A stretch of 64,000 bases of DNA, from positions 421,357 through 485,356 of the forward strand of contig NZ_AHWA01000005.1 in NCBI RefSeq assembly GCF_000247645.1, given 5' to 3'. Positions 17,905 to 27,409 of the stretch are shown here, piece by piece. Position numbers and translations under genes: made by a program. This DNA comes from Salinibacterium sp. PAMC 21357. GTDB lineage: Bacteria > Actinomycetota > Actinomycetes > Actinomycetales > Microbacteriaceae. Every line of letters starts with the position of its first letter. Positions within the stretch are counted from its first letter, which is position 1. The notes beneath the pieces were generated by a model that did not search any database, was not told the origin of the DNA, and saw nothing but the letters and a program-made list of their open reading frames with translations.

Positions 17905-18516
17905 CTACCGCGGAGCCTTCATCAGGTTAAGCAGACGGTCGGCAAGGCCGACCAAAACATGGATCTGGTCTTCGTCGCGGTCAACCCAGAGGTACTTCGG
18001 TTCCGCATGCACGGGAACAAAATCGTCATGCTGTTCCCACACCACAAGCGTGCGATCGGCACCCAACACATACTGTTGCCACCAGACTTGACGCAGATAC
18101 GAGCGTGGGATGCTCCGCCACGCCTTCTGAGTCGTCTTGATCTCTGACAGCACGACAGCACCATCGATCACCGCTACGCCGTCGGGCGTAGCTAAGTGCA
18201 GTGGTTGATCATGCGCGTGATAGAGCGCAGAACTTGCCTGGATGCCATGCTGAGCCAACACCCAACGAGCGATCTCTGGCTCCCGCAAGCGACCGTGATC
18301 GGTGAACGCATTTCCGGTGAATCCCGAGCCGAGAAGCTTGCTCTCGACAACACCACGAAGTGACTGTTCGGTCGCTAAGCGAGCGGCATCCGTGGCGGTC
18401 ACACCGCGGCTTCTGGCACGCAACCAGGCCACTCGATCTTCAGAGTGAGCAACAACTCGGTCCCGATGATTGGGCGCAATCGGTTCCCAGAGATCGAGTT
18501 CCGGTTGCATAGTCAC
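17905..18516 (-). CDS. YqaJ-type PD-(D/E)XK nuclease
   Basis: The product of about 203 residues has the YqaJ/lambda-exonuclease-like order of motifs: RSRGVTATDAARLA near residue 40, GRLREPEIARWVL, TPDGVAVIDG with the catalytic Asp, LSEIKTTQKAW with the Glu-x-Lys pair, and YLRQVWWQQYVLGA with a conserved Gln. Such enzymes degrade one strand from duplex DNA ends and are usually phage recombination proteins; no phage genes or single-strand annealing partner lie nearby, so this appears to be a stand-alone chromosomal copy. GTG 18516 has a GACAAT box six bases upstream; ATG 18510 is the alternative start. Confidence 0.8.
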   Translation of the reverse strand: MTMQPELDLWEPIAPNHRDRVVAHSEDRVAWLRARSRGVTATDAARLATEQSLRGVVESKLLGSGFTGNAFTDHGRLREPEIARWVLAQHGIQASSALYHAHDQPLHLATPDGVAVIDGAVVLSEIKTTQKAWRSIPRSYLRQVWWQQYVLGADRTLVVWEQHDDFVPVHAEPKYLWVDRDEDQIHVLVGLADRLLNLMKAPR

Positions 18517-18646
18517 TCGTCCATTGTCTCGCGACTCTGCGGCCTCGGCGCTCTCAGCACGCAGAAAGGTCAATTTGCTGCCGCCATGAGACGCATTGCT
18601 TCGCGTCACGTCATCCAATGGGTGTGGGTACTGGCAGAATAGGCGC

Positions 18647-20056
18647 ATGCGAGCTGGTCAAACCGATAATGTGTCGCCATCGAGACGCCGTCGTCGGTGG
18701 TCCGCTACGGCAGCGACGGCGCTCATCGCGCTCGTGACGTTCGTTCCGGCTGCCGGTGTTGCAGCATCCACGGGATCAATTCCTCCCGACGTTGAGCAAT
18801 TCGCGCAGGCCGATGACGGTCTTGTGTTAGAGCTCGAAGAGTACTTCGGCGCTAACCAGCGTGGCGATGGCCTCGATTTTTCGGATGGCATTGAGCTGGG
18901 CGAGATCGACAGAATCTTCCTCTGGTCTGTGGACTATCACGCGGGAAAGGCCACGGAGACACCGGTGCAGTATGTGAACCGGTGGAAGGTTCCCGTGCTA
19001 ATCGGCGAAGAGCCCATCGGTATTGCCATGATCGGTATTGACCCGGCCACGGTCGAGCCAGAAATGATCGACTTCATCCGCAGCCCAGGCACAGCGTTGG
19101 CCCTTGATGACATCGACGCCAGCGCAACGCTCGTGCACGAACCCGAGACCGGTGCCTGGTTCAGTCTCATCGACGGCGCAATCACTCCACTTGTGCGGGG
19201 TGACAGCGGAGTCTCAAGCGAGCTCACTCTTGCCAAGTATCAGTCGATGCTCTCCAGCCGAGTGGTCAATATTGTTGATCCAACACCGCAGCCTGATCAA
19301 GGTTCTGTGCAGTCTGTTGTACTGATCGCTACGACGGCCGGTGTGCTGCTGTTGGCGCTGCTCATTCCCACAATCATGGGTCAGGTACGCGGACGTCGCG
19401 AACGTTTGGCGGCTAAGGCCGACGGCGACGACAAGCTCGACGACGAGGGTGAAGTCGAGGGTGGCGTCGAAGACAAAGGCGAGACCCACGATAAGGCGAC
19501 TCCCGAGGCGAGCGACTCCACAAGCGTTCACCTCGATGCAGATCTTGCGTCTACGGAAAGTGACTCCGCGACTGCAGCGGTGACCCCAACTGTGACGAAC
19601 AAGGCGGCACCATCAGCAAAAAAAGCGCCAGCATCAAGAAAGACACCAGCGTCAAAGAAAGTTGAGGCTAAGGCCGAGACCCCCGCTAAAAAGCCCACCA
19701 CCACGAAGCCTGACACAACCTTGCCCGCAGTAACCAAGCCCGCTACAACTAAACAAGCTGCAAAGAAGTCTGCCGTGAAGAAGCCTGCGTCAGGGACAAC
19801 CGCCGCGAAAAAGTCGGAGAGCGCCGGTGCAGCGACTAGTGCGGCAGCGACCAGCAGTCCGGCGGCAAAGGCCGCTGCGGCAAAGAAGCCGACAGCCAAA
19901 AAACCTGTGGCGAAGCAGCCAGCATCCGGCTCCACGACTGTCAACAAGACAGCCGCGAACACAAATGCCACCAGCAAGCCCGCCGCAAGAAAGCCAGTGG
20001 CCAAGAAGCCTGCTGCGCCTAAGCCGACAGGCGCGACAGAGCCGTCGGCAGACTAG
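18647..20056 (+). CDS. Membrane-anchored protein with histone-H1-like C-terminal tail
   Basis: The product of about 469 residues starts at ATG 18647, leaderless after a CAGAAT box, with an N-terminal export signal (RRRRRWSATAATALIALVTF). An extracytoplasmic domain of about 200 residues (FGANQRGDGLDFSDGIELG, GEEPIGIAMIGIDPATVEPE) follows, then a membrane helix (VVLIATTAGVLLLALLIPTI) near residue 240. The last about 190 residues are low-complexity: an acidic stretch and then Lys-Ala-Pro-Thr repeats (AKKPTAKKPVAKQPAS) resembling histone H1 tails. With this topology the basic tail would be cytoplasmic and could bind nucleic acid or other acidic partners. No family is recognised. Confidence 0.75.
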   Translation: MRAGQTDNVSPSRRRRRWSATAATALIALVTFVPAAGVAASTGSIPPDVEQFAQADDGLVLELEEYFGANQRGDGLDFSDGIELGEIDRIFLWSVDYHAGKATETPVQYVNRWKVPVLIGEEPIGIAMIGIDPATVEPEMIDFIRSPGTALALDDIDASATLVHEPETGAWFSLIDGAITPLVRGDSGVSSELTLAKYQSMLSSRVVNIVDPTPQPDQGSVQSVVLIATTAGVLLLALLIPTIMGQVRGRRERLAAKADGDDKLDDEGEVEGGVEDKGETHDKATPEASDSTSVHLDADLASTESDSATAAVTPTVTNKAAPSAKKAPASRKTPASKKVEAKAETPAKKPTTTKPDTTLPAVTKPATTKQAAKKSAVKKPASGTTAAKKSESAGAATSAAATSSPAAKAAAAKKPTAKKPVAKQPASGSTTVNKTAANTNATSKPAARKPVAKKPAAPKPTGATEPSAD

Positions 20057-20062
20057 CCAACA

Positions 20063-21394
20063 GTGAGATCGTTGCGTTCGCCGCTTGATCGCGACATCCG
20101 GCGACTAGCGCTTCCGGCACTCGGGGCGCTCGTGGCCGAGCCAGTCTTCTTGCTCACCGACACCGCGCTCGTTGGCCATCTCGGAAGCGCCCAGCTCGGC
20201 GGCCTCAGCGTCGCGAGTGCAGTGCTGCAAACCGCCGTCGGCCTGCTCATTTTTCTTGCATACTCCACCACCCCGGCCGTAGCGCGCTGGTTGGGAGTGG
20301 GCGACCGCGCACGCGCCGTCGCCGCCGGTGTCGACGGGGTATGGCTCGCGATCGTCCTGGGCGTGCTGCTTGTGATCATCGGTATACCCGCGACACCATG
20401 GCTGATCAGTCTCTTCGGTCCCGACGCCAGCATCATCGACTATGCCAACCAGTACCTAGCCATCTCTATTCTCGGTCTGCCAGCGATGCTCATCACTTTC
20501 GCCGCATCCGGACTGCTGCGGGGTCTTCAGGACACGCGAACACCCCTCGTCGTCGCTGTGGCCGGCTTCGTCTCTAATGCCCTACTCAACGTGCTATTCA
20601 TTTATGGATTCGGCTGGGGCCTCGCCGGATCAGCGATCGGCACCGTGGTGGCGAGCTGGGGAATGGCAATCGCGTACATCGTGATGCTCCTGACAATTGC
20701 GCGCCGCGAGCAGGCCAGAGTCAGGCCGCACCTGGGCGGGATGCTGACCGCGGGGCACGCCGGAGCTTGGTTGTTGCTGCGCACCGCTTCTCTGCGCGCG
20801 GCAATGCTCGCGACGATTGCCGTCGCGACCGGGTTCGGGGTAGCCGAGCTTGCGACGGTACAGATCGCCCTCACAATTTTCGCAACGCTTGCCTTTGTGC
20901 TCGATGCTCTGGCCATCGCCGGGCAAGCGATGATCGGAAAAGAGCTCGGAGCGAGCGACATTCCGCAAGCCCGCGCGATCACGCGCAGGCTCGTGCAGTT
21001 GGGGATCGCGAGTGGCGTTCTGTTAGGGCTAATAGTTCTGGCGATGTCGCCGTGGGTCGGTTTCATCTTCAGCTCGGATATCGACGTTCGTACCGGGTTG
21101 GCCGCACTTCTTCCCGTATTGGCTTTGGGCATCCCGATCGCCGGCTTCGTCTTCGTACTTGACGGGGTGTTAATTGGGGCAGGGGATGCCCGTTACCTAG
21201 CTCTGACAGGCATCATTAATCTTGCGGTCTATCTGCCGCTGCTGTGGTGGGTGCAGGCCGCCGATCTCACTGCGGTGCCGGCGTTGGTGTCGCTGTGGTT
21301 CGCCTTCGGCTTGGGCTACATCGGGGCCCGAGCAGTGACCTTGGGGTTGCGTGCCCACGGCGACCGTTGGCTCGTCACCGGGGCGACGCGGTAA
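20063..21394 (+). CDS. MATE-family efflux protein (DinF-like)
   Basis: The 443-residue product has twelve hydrophobic segments and MATE landmarks: LALPALGALVAEPVFLLTDTALVGHLGSAQLGGLSVAS at the N terminus, FLAYSTTPAVARWLG, and the second-half repeat LDALAIAGQAMIGKELGASD. These proteins exchange cations for organic cations or drugs; the DinF branch is most similar. The GTG start lies six bases after the preceding stop codon, suggesting cotranscription. Confidence 0.92.
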   Translation: MRSLRSPLDRDIRRLALPALGALVAEPVFLLTDTALVGHLGSAQLGGLSVASAVLQTAVGLLIFLAYSTTPAVARWLGVGDRARAVAAGVDGVWLAIVLGVLLVIIGIPATPWLISLFGPDASIIDYANQYLAISILGLPAMLITFAASGLLRGLQDTRTPLVVAVAGFVSNALLNVLFIYGFGWGLAGSAIGTVVASWGMAIAYIVMLLTIARREQARVRPHLGGMLTAGHAGAWLLLRTASLRAAMLATIAVATGFGVAELATVQIALTIFATLAFVLDALAIAGQAMIGKELGASDIPQARAITRRLVQLGIASGVLLGLIVLAMSPWVGFIFSSDIDVRTGLAALLPVLALGIPIAGFVFVLDGVLIGAGDARYLALTGIINLAVYLPLLWWVQAADLTAVPALVSLWFAFGLGYIGARAVTLGLRAHGDRWLVTGATR

Positions 21395-21458
21395 GACTTA
21401 CCCGCGCCGCTCCAGTGTCAGTGTCGCTCGCGCGGTGCCCACTCACAGCGAGTTCACA

Positions 21459-22130
21459 CTACTTCTTCTCGGTCACCGCACCGTGCTTCAATTGCAGACG
21501 GCGTTCGGCGCGTTTCGCCACTGCAGAATCGTGCGTCACGATGATCAGTGTTAGTCCTTCATCGCGCCACAGGCCCTCCAATAGATCCATGATCTCGTCA
21601 CGGGTCTGTTCATCCAGGTTTCCGGTCGGTTCGTCGGCGAGCAGTACCTTGGGTTCCTTAACGAGGGCGCGAGCGATCGCGACGCGTTGTTGCTGTCCCC
21701 CCGAGAGTTCAGAGGGATGGTGAGTGAGCCGTTCGGCCAACCCCACCTTCTCCAGTGCTTCGGTTGCACGACGCTGACGTTCGGTATTTGAAAGCCCGAG
21801 AGGGGCAAGCGCCGTCTCCACATTCTCTTGAGCTGTCAGCGTCGGAATGAGATTGAAGCCCTGAAAAACGAATCCGATGGTGCGGGCACGAATCTCCGCG
21901 AGTCGAGAATCCGGCATCTTGGAGAGTTCATCGTCGCCCAGTGTTACCGCGCCGCTGGTGGGACGCTCGAGTGCACCCAACATCTGCAATAGTGTCGATT
22001 TGCCGCCACCAGTGGGGCCCTGGATGGCCACCATCTGACCGGTGGGGATGCTCAAGGTCACTTTGTTGAGTGCGCTGACGACGCCGCGCTTTGTCTCGTA
22101 CGTCTTGGTTAGTTCGCTGAGTTCATACAT
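21459..22130 (-). CDS. ABC transporter ATP-binding protein (MacB/LolD type)
   Basis: The 223-residue ATPase has Walker A GPTGGGKST near residue 37, the LSGGQQQRVAIARALV signature, Walker B VLLADEPTGNLD, and the switch His in IIVTHDSAVAK, all typical of the LolD/MacB class that works with FtsX-like permeases. It lies 33 bases after the permease gene stop, in one minus-strand operon. Confidence 0.93.
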   Translation of the reverse strand: MYELSELTKTYETKRGVVSALNKVTLSIPTGQMVAIQGPTGGGKSTLLQMLGALERPTSGAVTLGDDELSKMPDSRLAEIRARTIGFVFQGFNLIPTLTAQENVETALAPLGLSNTERQRRATEALEKVGLAERLTHHPSELSGGQQQRVAIARALVKEPKVLLADEPTGNLDEQTRDEIMDLLEGLWRDEGLTLIIVTHDSAVAKRAERRLQLKHGAVTEKK

Positions 22131-22163
22131 AGAAAGTCTCCTTGTGGTCTTCGGGTCGGGGGA

Positions 22164-23663
22164 TCAGGCGGCGCTGCGGAGAGCTTCAGCGGGGCGCAGA
22201 CGGGCTGCGCGCCATCCACCGAATGCTCCGGCGATGAGCCCGCCGAGGATGGCCAGAGCTACGGCAATGCCGATAATGCCGAGCGTCACCGGAATCTGTA
22301 GGGCGATATCTGTTGTTGCTGCAGCAGTGGTCGTTGCAGCATCACCGAATCGTCCATTGCGGCCCCCGGGGCCTGCGCCGCCACCGACAGCAGTTGTCGC
22401 TGCGGCACTTGCGCTCAGTACGGGCGCAGCGATGTTGATCGCCAAGATTCCGAGCAACCCAACGGCAACGCCGACCACGCCACCGATCGCACCCTGAACG
22501 AGTGACTCTCCGGCGACTTGCCGCACGACGGCGCCATTGCTCCAACCGATTGCCTTCAGGGTGCCGAACTCACGGGTGCGTCGAGCGACGCCAGACGTCG
22601 TGAGCAGTACCGAGATGAGGAAAGCGGCAGCCAACACAATGATCGACAGCCAGGTTCCGAGCTTACCGACGAGGTCGGAAGCGGTTGACAACGATCCTGA
22701 CACGCTCGACGCGAGGTCTTCTTGAGTCTTGACCGTGGCATCCGGCAACGCTGTCTGGAGTGATGCTTGAACTGCGGTGATCTCGGTCGACGACGCGGCT
22801 TGCACGTAGACGGTCGAGATTTGATCCTCAAGTCCAGAGATGCGCTGGGCGGTGTCGAGGGGGATGTAGGTGTTGGATGCTGTTGTGGAGTCTGAGGAAG
22901 TCGACGAGACGGTTCCGATGATGTCGAATTCCTCACCACCGATCTCTACGGTGTCTCCGACACTCAGCTCGCTCGTCGTAGCGTATCCGGAGTCAAGCAC
23001 GACCACGTTGGTACCGGCGTCGGTGGTCTCAAACGCACGACCGTCGACGAGTCCTACTGAAGTGAGGGGGCCGACACTTTCGCCAGCAACATCAATTCCG
23101 GTGACGCTGAACGTGTCGACGCTGAAGGAGCTTCCGCCGGCTCCGTCTGGGCCGCGGCCTGCTTCGCCGGTTCCGGGCTCAGCGCCGGGCGCTGCGCCTT
23201 CTGCAGCGGCAGCGTCGCCAGTGGGGATCTCGCCAGAGAAGCTCACGTTAGAGAGAGTGAGGGTGGCGGTTGCTGCTGCAACGTCGTCGAGTCCTGCGGC
23301 GGCGGTGAGGGCGGTCGCGTCGAATGTTGTACTCCCAGCGCCGCTAGTGAGTTGCGATTGTGCCAGGGCAGTGGTGCCGTCGGCGCTATCGCCTTCCTCG
23401 GCACCAAATTCGAAGCGCGATGGGCCTTGCCCTTGGCCTTGCCCTGCTTCTCCCTCTGCGGGCTGTTCAGGTTCTTGAGTGACGGTGATGTCGGTGCCGA
23501 CACCATAAATCGATGCCAGCACGCTCCCTTGGGCGTCTCGCACCCCAGCCGCGACGCCGCTCACAATCATCACTAGGGCGATGGCGAGCGCCATGCCGGC
23601 CGCGATGATGGTGGTTTGTTTGCGTCGGTTGCTGAGTTCTCGATACAGGTACGTTCCGAACAT
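22164..23663 (-). CDS. FtsX/MacB-type ABC transporter permease
   Basis: The 499-residue protein has an N-terminal membrane helix (TTIIAAGMALAIALVMIVSGV), a large extracytoplasmic MacB-PCD-like domain (about residues 45-310) and three C-terminal helices with the FtsX domain (LSIIVLAAAFLISVLLTTSGVARRTREFGTLKAIGW). A Gly/Pro-rich insertion lies between the last helices and another in the core domain. It is divergent from an OmpR-type two-component system that probably controls it. Substrate unknown; peptide or antibiotic efflux is usual for this class. Confidence 0.9.
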   Translation of the reverse strand: MFGTYLYRELSNRRKQTTIIAAGMALAIALVMIVSGVAAGVRDAQGSVLASIYGVGTDITVTQEPEQPAEGEAGQGQGQGPSRFEFGAEEGDSADGTTALAQSQLTSGAGSTTFDATALTAAAGLDDVAAATATLTLSNVSFSGEIPTGDAAAAEGAAPGAEPGTGEAGRGPDGAGGSSFSVDTFSVTGIDVAGESVGPLTSVGLVDGRAFETTDAGTNVVVLDSGYATTSELSVGDTVEIGGEEFDIIGTVSSTSSDSTTASNTYIPLDTAQRISGLEDQISTVYVQAASSTEITAVQASLQTALPDATVKTQEDLASSVSGSLSTASDLVGKLGTWLSIIVLAAAFLISVLLTTSGVARRTREFGTLKAIGWSNGAVVRQVAGESLVQGAIGGVVGVAVGLLGILAINIAAPVLSASAAATTAVGGGAGPGGRNGRFGDAATTTAAATTDIALQIPVTLGIIGIAVALAILGGLIAGAFGGWRAARLRPAEALRSAA

Positions 23664-23710
23664 GGGTCTCCTCGGTGCTTCGGGTGGTCAGGGAAAACTT
23701 AGGAACAGTC

Positions 23711-23752
23711 GCTATCAGTGCGCTATGCCGAACCTGAGAGCAAGCTGTGAGC
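23711..23752. promoter_or_regulatory. Direct repeats between the ABC exporter and its two-component system
   Basis: GCTAT occurs at 23711 and 23722, and CTGAGAGC (23734) and CTGTGAGC (23745) follow; both pairs have an 11-base period, the spacing expected for OmpR-family dimers on one DNA face. The position between divergent genes fits, but the half-sites are short and the assignment is inference. Confidence 0.35.
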
Positions 23753-23829
23753 GTGGCCAGAGGCTGGCGTCGCGGCATCCGGTAGGCGTACACAGACAGT
23801 TCATAGAAACCTCCGAATAACTAGAGACT

Positions 23830-24582
23830 ATGAATCAGTCACATCACCTCCCAGCGGTCCAAGCGCAACCGCGGTTGAGCCGTGCCGATGGCACTGCGAT
23901 TCGCGCGGTGGTGGTTGACGACGAAGATTCCCTCACCGACCTGCTCTCGATGGCACTTCGCTATGAAGGGTGGGATGTGCGGCTCGCCTCAGACGGAAAC
24001 CAAGCACTCACCACGATCCGAGAGTTTCGTCCCGACGTCATCGTTCTTGACATCATGATGCCGGGCCTCGATGGGCTGGCAGTGCTCACTCGACTTCGCG
24101 CCGACGGCATCCAAGCTCCGATTCTCTTTCTGACAGCCAAAGATGCTGTCGAGGATCGAGTTGCTGGGCTCACTGTTGGCGGGGATGACTATGTAACCAA
24201 GCCATTCAGCCTAGAAGAGCTCGTTGCGCGCTTACGAGCGTTGTTGCGTCGATCCACACTCACTATTGCCGGCGATGCTGATCCCGTGATTGAAGTTGGC
24301 GACCTTACGCTCGATGAGAGCACCTACGAAGTAACGAGAGCAGGTACCAAAGTCGATCTCACCGCCACCGAATTTGAACTGCTGCGCTACCTCATGCGCA
24401 ACCCGCGACGGGTACTCAGCCGGGCACAAATTCTTGACCGGGTGTGGAGCTACGATTTTGGGGGCCGAGCGAGCGTTGTGGAGATCTATATTTCTTACCT
24501 CCGCAAGAAGATTGATGTTCTGGGCCCGCCAATGATCCACACGGTGCGTGGCGTCGGATACATGCTGAGGGTTGCCGAATGA
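23830..24582 (+). CDS. OmpR/PhoB-type response regulator
   Basis: The 250-residue protein has a receiver domain (Asp30-Asp31, phospho-acceptor Asp74 in VIVLDIMMPGLDGL, FLTAKDAV, GGDDYVTKPF) and a winged-helix output domain (VDLTATEFELLRYLMRNPRRVLSR, then VVEIYISYLRKKID). It overlaps the kinase gene by 4 bases and is divergent from the MacB-type exporter, its likely target. Confidence 0.93.
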   Translation: MNQSHHLPAVQAQPRLSRADGTAIRAVVVDDEDSLTDLLSMALRYEGWDVRLASDGNQALTTIREFRPDVIVLDIMMPGLDGLAVLTRLRADGIQAPILFLTAKDAVEDRVAGLTVGGDDYVTKPFSLEELVARLRALLRRSTLTIAGDADPVIEVGDLTLDESTYEVTRAGTKVDLTATEFELLRYLMRNPRRVLSRAQILDRVWSYDFGGRASVVEIYISYLRKKIDVLGPPMIHTVRGVGYMLRVAE

Positions 24583-26068
24583 CGAGACCACGTGAAGTGC
24601 GAGCCCCCGGCACCGGCCGCAGGCTTAGCCTGCGTAAGCGACTCGTCATTGGCAGCGCAGCCCTTATCGCGCTCGCCGCAGTGCTCATCGGTGTTGTCAG
24701 CATTCTCGCGCTGCAAGGCTTTCTCGTGAATCGTCTTGACACCCAGTTACTCTCGGCCTCTGGCCGCTCGCAGGGCGCTCTAGATGGTCGGCCAGGAGGC
24801 AATAATCAGTCGTCGCCGACGGCGCGCGATTTCGTCGCGCTTCCTGGTCAAAGCGAGGCACTCTTGCTGGGTTGATTTCTGCCGATGGCACGATCACCGC
24901 GGGGGTACTGGGCGCCAGGGGTGCGTCTGCACCTCTGACTGTCGATCAACTTTCCATTCTGGCGGCGCTCACGCAATCAGCTGAGCCGGTCACCGTCAAT
25001 ATGGGGGGAGACCTTGGGGAGTATCGAGTTCTTGTCTCCGGTACTCCATTCGCTGGAGAGTCTCTTGTCGTGGCGTTGCCGCTCGACGATGCGCGTGCCA
25101 CGGTGGTGCAGCTGACCATTGTGGTTGCCGGCATTGGGCTTCTCGCTCTCATCATTGCCGCGTTCGCTGGAGCTGTCGCTGTGCGGTTCGCGCTTCGTCC
25201 TCTTGAGCGCGTTGCTGGTACCGCTACACGGGTGAGCGAACTCCAACTCGACAGAGGAGCGGTTGCCTTGGCTGAACGAGTCTCGCTCGATGACGCTGAC
25301 CCGCGAACCGAAGTTGGGCAAGTGGGCGCTGCCCTCAACCGCCTTCTCGAGCATGTAGCGGCCGCACTCACTGCTCGCGAGGCGAGTGAAAAGAAGGTGC
25401 GCACGTTCGTTGCCGACGCAAGCCATGAGCTGCGCACACCGCTCGCGTCAATTCGCGGGTACGCCGAACTGACCCGCCGTGGTGGGCATGAGATTCCGGA
25501 TGATGTCGCTCACGCCATCGGACGCATCGAAGCAGAATCTGTGCGGATGACGGCATTGGTCGAGAGCTTGCTGCTCTTGGCGAGACTCGACGAGGCGGCA
25601 GCCGTCGAGCACGAGCCTGTCGATCTTTCTCGCCTCATCATCGATGCCGTCAGTGACGCGCATGCGGCCGGGCCAGACCATGAGTGGGCGTTAGAGATTC
25701 CGGATGATTCCTTCTCGATCAGTGGTGACCGTGCGCGATTGCACCAAGTGGTCGCCAATCTGCTCGCCAATGCGCGGGTGCACACTCCAGCGGGCACGAA
25801 GGTGACGGCGGCACTGATGCGGGAGGGCGAACTGGCCATAATCGAAATCCGCGACGCTGGCCCTGGTATTGCTCCAGAACTGCAACCGACCGTGTTCGAG
25901 CGATTCGTGCGCGGCGATGGTTCGCGCACACGAGCAGCCGGAAGCACAGGGCTGGGGCTTGCGATCGTCACGGCGGTCGCCCACGCTCATGGCGGCACGG
26001 CAACAGTTTCCAGCGAACCTGGCACTACCGTATTTCGGATTGAACTACCTCTCGGTGTGACTGCGTAG
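24579..26068 (+). pseudogene. Sensor histidine kinase (EnvZ/TcrY-like), interrupted by a one-base deletion
   Basis: The first frame (24579-24875) encodes an N-terminal helix (VIGSAALIALAAVLIGVVSI) and the start of the extracytoplasmic domain. The second (from 24872) encodes the rest of that domain, a second helix, HAMP, the H box ADASHELRTPLASIRGYAEL and the ATPase domain (QVVANLLANARVHTPAG, IEIRDAGPGIAP, GSTGLGLAIV). At 24872-24873 one T is missing: GGTTTGATT would read Gly-Leu-Ile and join the frames. A start at the overlapping TTG would give a kinase without its first helix. The operon partners are intact, so a sequencing error is likely. Confidence 0.85.
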
Positions 26069-26130
26069 GAATGCTCGCGGGTTCGTTGTCGATGTCGATG
26101 TTGTGGTCGCGGTGCGCGCGGCAGCTGAAT

Positions 26131-26159
26131 TTGCGGCGGACCCCGCTATCCCGTAGTCT
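26131..26159 (+). promoter_or_regulatory. Promoter of rplJ-rplL
   Basis: TTGCGG (26131-26136) and TAGTCT (26154-26159) are separated by 17 bases. Transcription near 26166 would give a leader of about 230 bases before rplJ. Confidence 0.6.
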
Positions 26160-26165
26160 TACCGA

Positions 26166-26395
26166 AGCCAAAGACCGCCGGTCGTTCGCAGGCACGAAAG
26201 TGTGTGCGATCGAAGTTCGTGAAAACGAAGGCCAGCGCAGGTGTGTGAAGTAGATTTTCGGCCAAGTGTGGCCGCAACTCAGCTCCGTGCCTCTGCGTTA
26301 GTGCAGAAGGGCCGGAGCTTTTTTAGTTTCCAGCCAGAGCATTTTCTTGCTAGCGCGGCTCTGAGGCAGACACACATCAACCAGTAGGGAGCACC
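26166..26395 (+). promoter_or_regulatory. rplJ leader with terminator-like hairpin (putative L10 leader)
   Basis: The long untranslated leader contains AGCTCCG (about 26281-26287) pairing with CGGAGCT (about 26313-26319), directly followed by TTTTTT, i.e. an intrinsic terminator inside the leader. A long structured leader before rplJ is the usual place of L10(L12)4-mediated autoregulation. Whether this hairpin attenuates rplJL or terminates an upstream transcript cannot be decided by reading. Confidence 0.5.
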
Positions 26396-26911
26396 ATGGC
26401 GAACAAGGAAGCATCGGTCGCCGAGCTTACGGATCTATTCCGCAACTCGACCGCCGTTCTGCTAACCGAGTATCGCGGACTCACTGTTGCCCAGCTCAAG
26501 GAGCTGCGCAAGTCAATCAGTGAGCACGCAACATACGCCGTGGTGAAGAACACGCTGACAAAGATTGCCGCTAACGCCGCAGGAATCTCGTCATTCGACG
26601 AGGAACTTGTTGGTCCATCGGCAATCGCATTCGTACACGGAGACCCAGTCACCGTCGCGAAGGCTATGCGTGACTTTGCCAAGGCAAATCCTCTTCTCGT
26701 GGTGAAGGGTGGTTACTTTGACGGTAACGCGCTCACCGCTGCAGAGGTCACAAAGCTGGCCGATCTGGAAAGCCGGGAGGTGCTCCTTGCGAAGTTTGCA
26801 GGAGCAGCAAAGGCTTCACTGTTCGGCGCCGCGTATCTGTTCAACGCACCGCTCGCTCAGGCCGTTCGCACGGTCGACGCGCTGCGCGAGAAGCAGGATT
26901 CCGCGCAGTAA
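26396..26911 (+). CDS. rplJ: 50S ribosomal protein L10
   Basis: The 171-residue protein matches L10: [32 protein letters not shown] at the N terminus, [13 protein letters not shown], and the C-terminal helix that binds L7/L12 dimers. It has a ribosome binding site AGGGAG. rplL follows after 39 bases. Confidence 0.98.
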   Translation: MANKEASVAELTDLFRNSTAVLLTEYRGLTVAQLKELRKSISEHATYAVVKNTLTKIAANAAGISSFDEELVGPSAIAFVHGDPVTVAKAMRDFAKANPLLVVKGGYFDGNALTAAEVTKLADLESREVLLAKFAGAAKASLFGAAYLFNAPLAQAVRTVDALREKQDSAQ

Positions 26912-26950
26912 CGCGCGGGTTAATTAGCTTAAGAAATATAGGAGAAAATC

Positions 26951-27328
26951 ATGGCGAAATTGTCAAGCGACGACCTCATCGAGGCCTTCAAGGAACTGAC
27001 TCTCATCGAGCTCAACGACTTCGTTAAGAAGTTCGAAGAGGTCTTCGAAGTTACCGCTGCTGCTCCGGTTGCTGCTGCTGCCGCGCCTGCTGCTGCTGCT
27101 GAAGAAGTTGAAGAGAAGGACTCATTCGACGTCGTTCTCGAATCAGCTGGCGAGAAGAAGATCCAGGTTATCAAGGAGGTGCGTACCCTCACGAGCCTCG
27201 GTCTTGGTGAGGCGAAGGCCGTCGTTGATGGCGCTCCCAGCGTTGTACTCGAGGGTGCAAGCAAGGAAGCTGCCGAGAAGGCAAAGGCTGCTCTCGAAGA
27301 AGCCGGCGCAACCGTAACACTCAAGTAG
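26951..27328 (+). CDS. rplL: 50S ribosomal protein L7/L12
   Basis: The 125-residue acidic protein has the N-terminal dimer domain ([28 protein letters not shown]), an Ala-rich hinge ([13 protein letters not shown]) and the C-terminal factor-binding domain ([24 protein letters not shown]). The Shine-Dalgarno is AGGAGA. A strong terminator follows. Confidence 0.98.
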   Translation: MAKLSSDDLIEAFKELTLIELNDFVKKFEEVFEVTAAAPVAAAAAPAAAAEEVEEKDSFDVVLESAGEKKIQVIKEVRTLTSLGLGEAKAVVDGAPSVVLEGASKEAAEKAKAALEEAGATVTLK

Positions 27329-27373
27329 TCGATTCCCTCTTAGGGATTCAGCCTCAATCGAGGCCTGCTTAGC

Positions 27374-27409
27374 CAGAAAGGCGTCACCCTTCGGGGTGGC
27401 GCCTTTCTG
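27374..27409 (+). terminator. Intrinsic terminator of rplJL
   Basis: CAGAAAGGCG and CGCCTTTCTG arms with an inner CACCC/GGGTG pair and a TTCG loop make a very stable hairpin 45 bases after the rplL stop. Confidence 0.9.
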
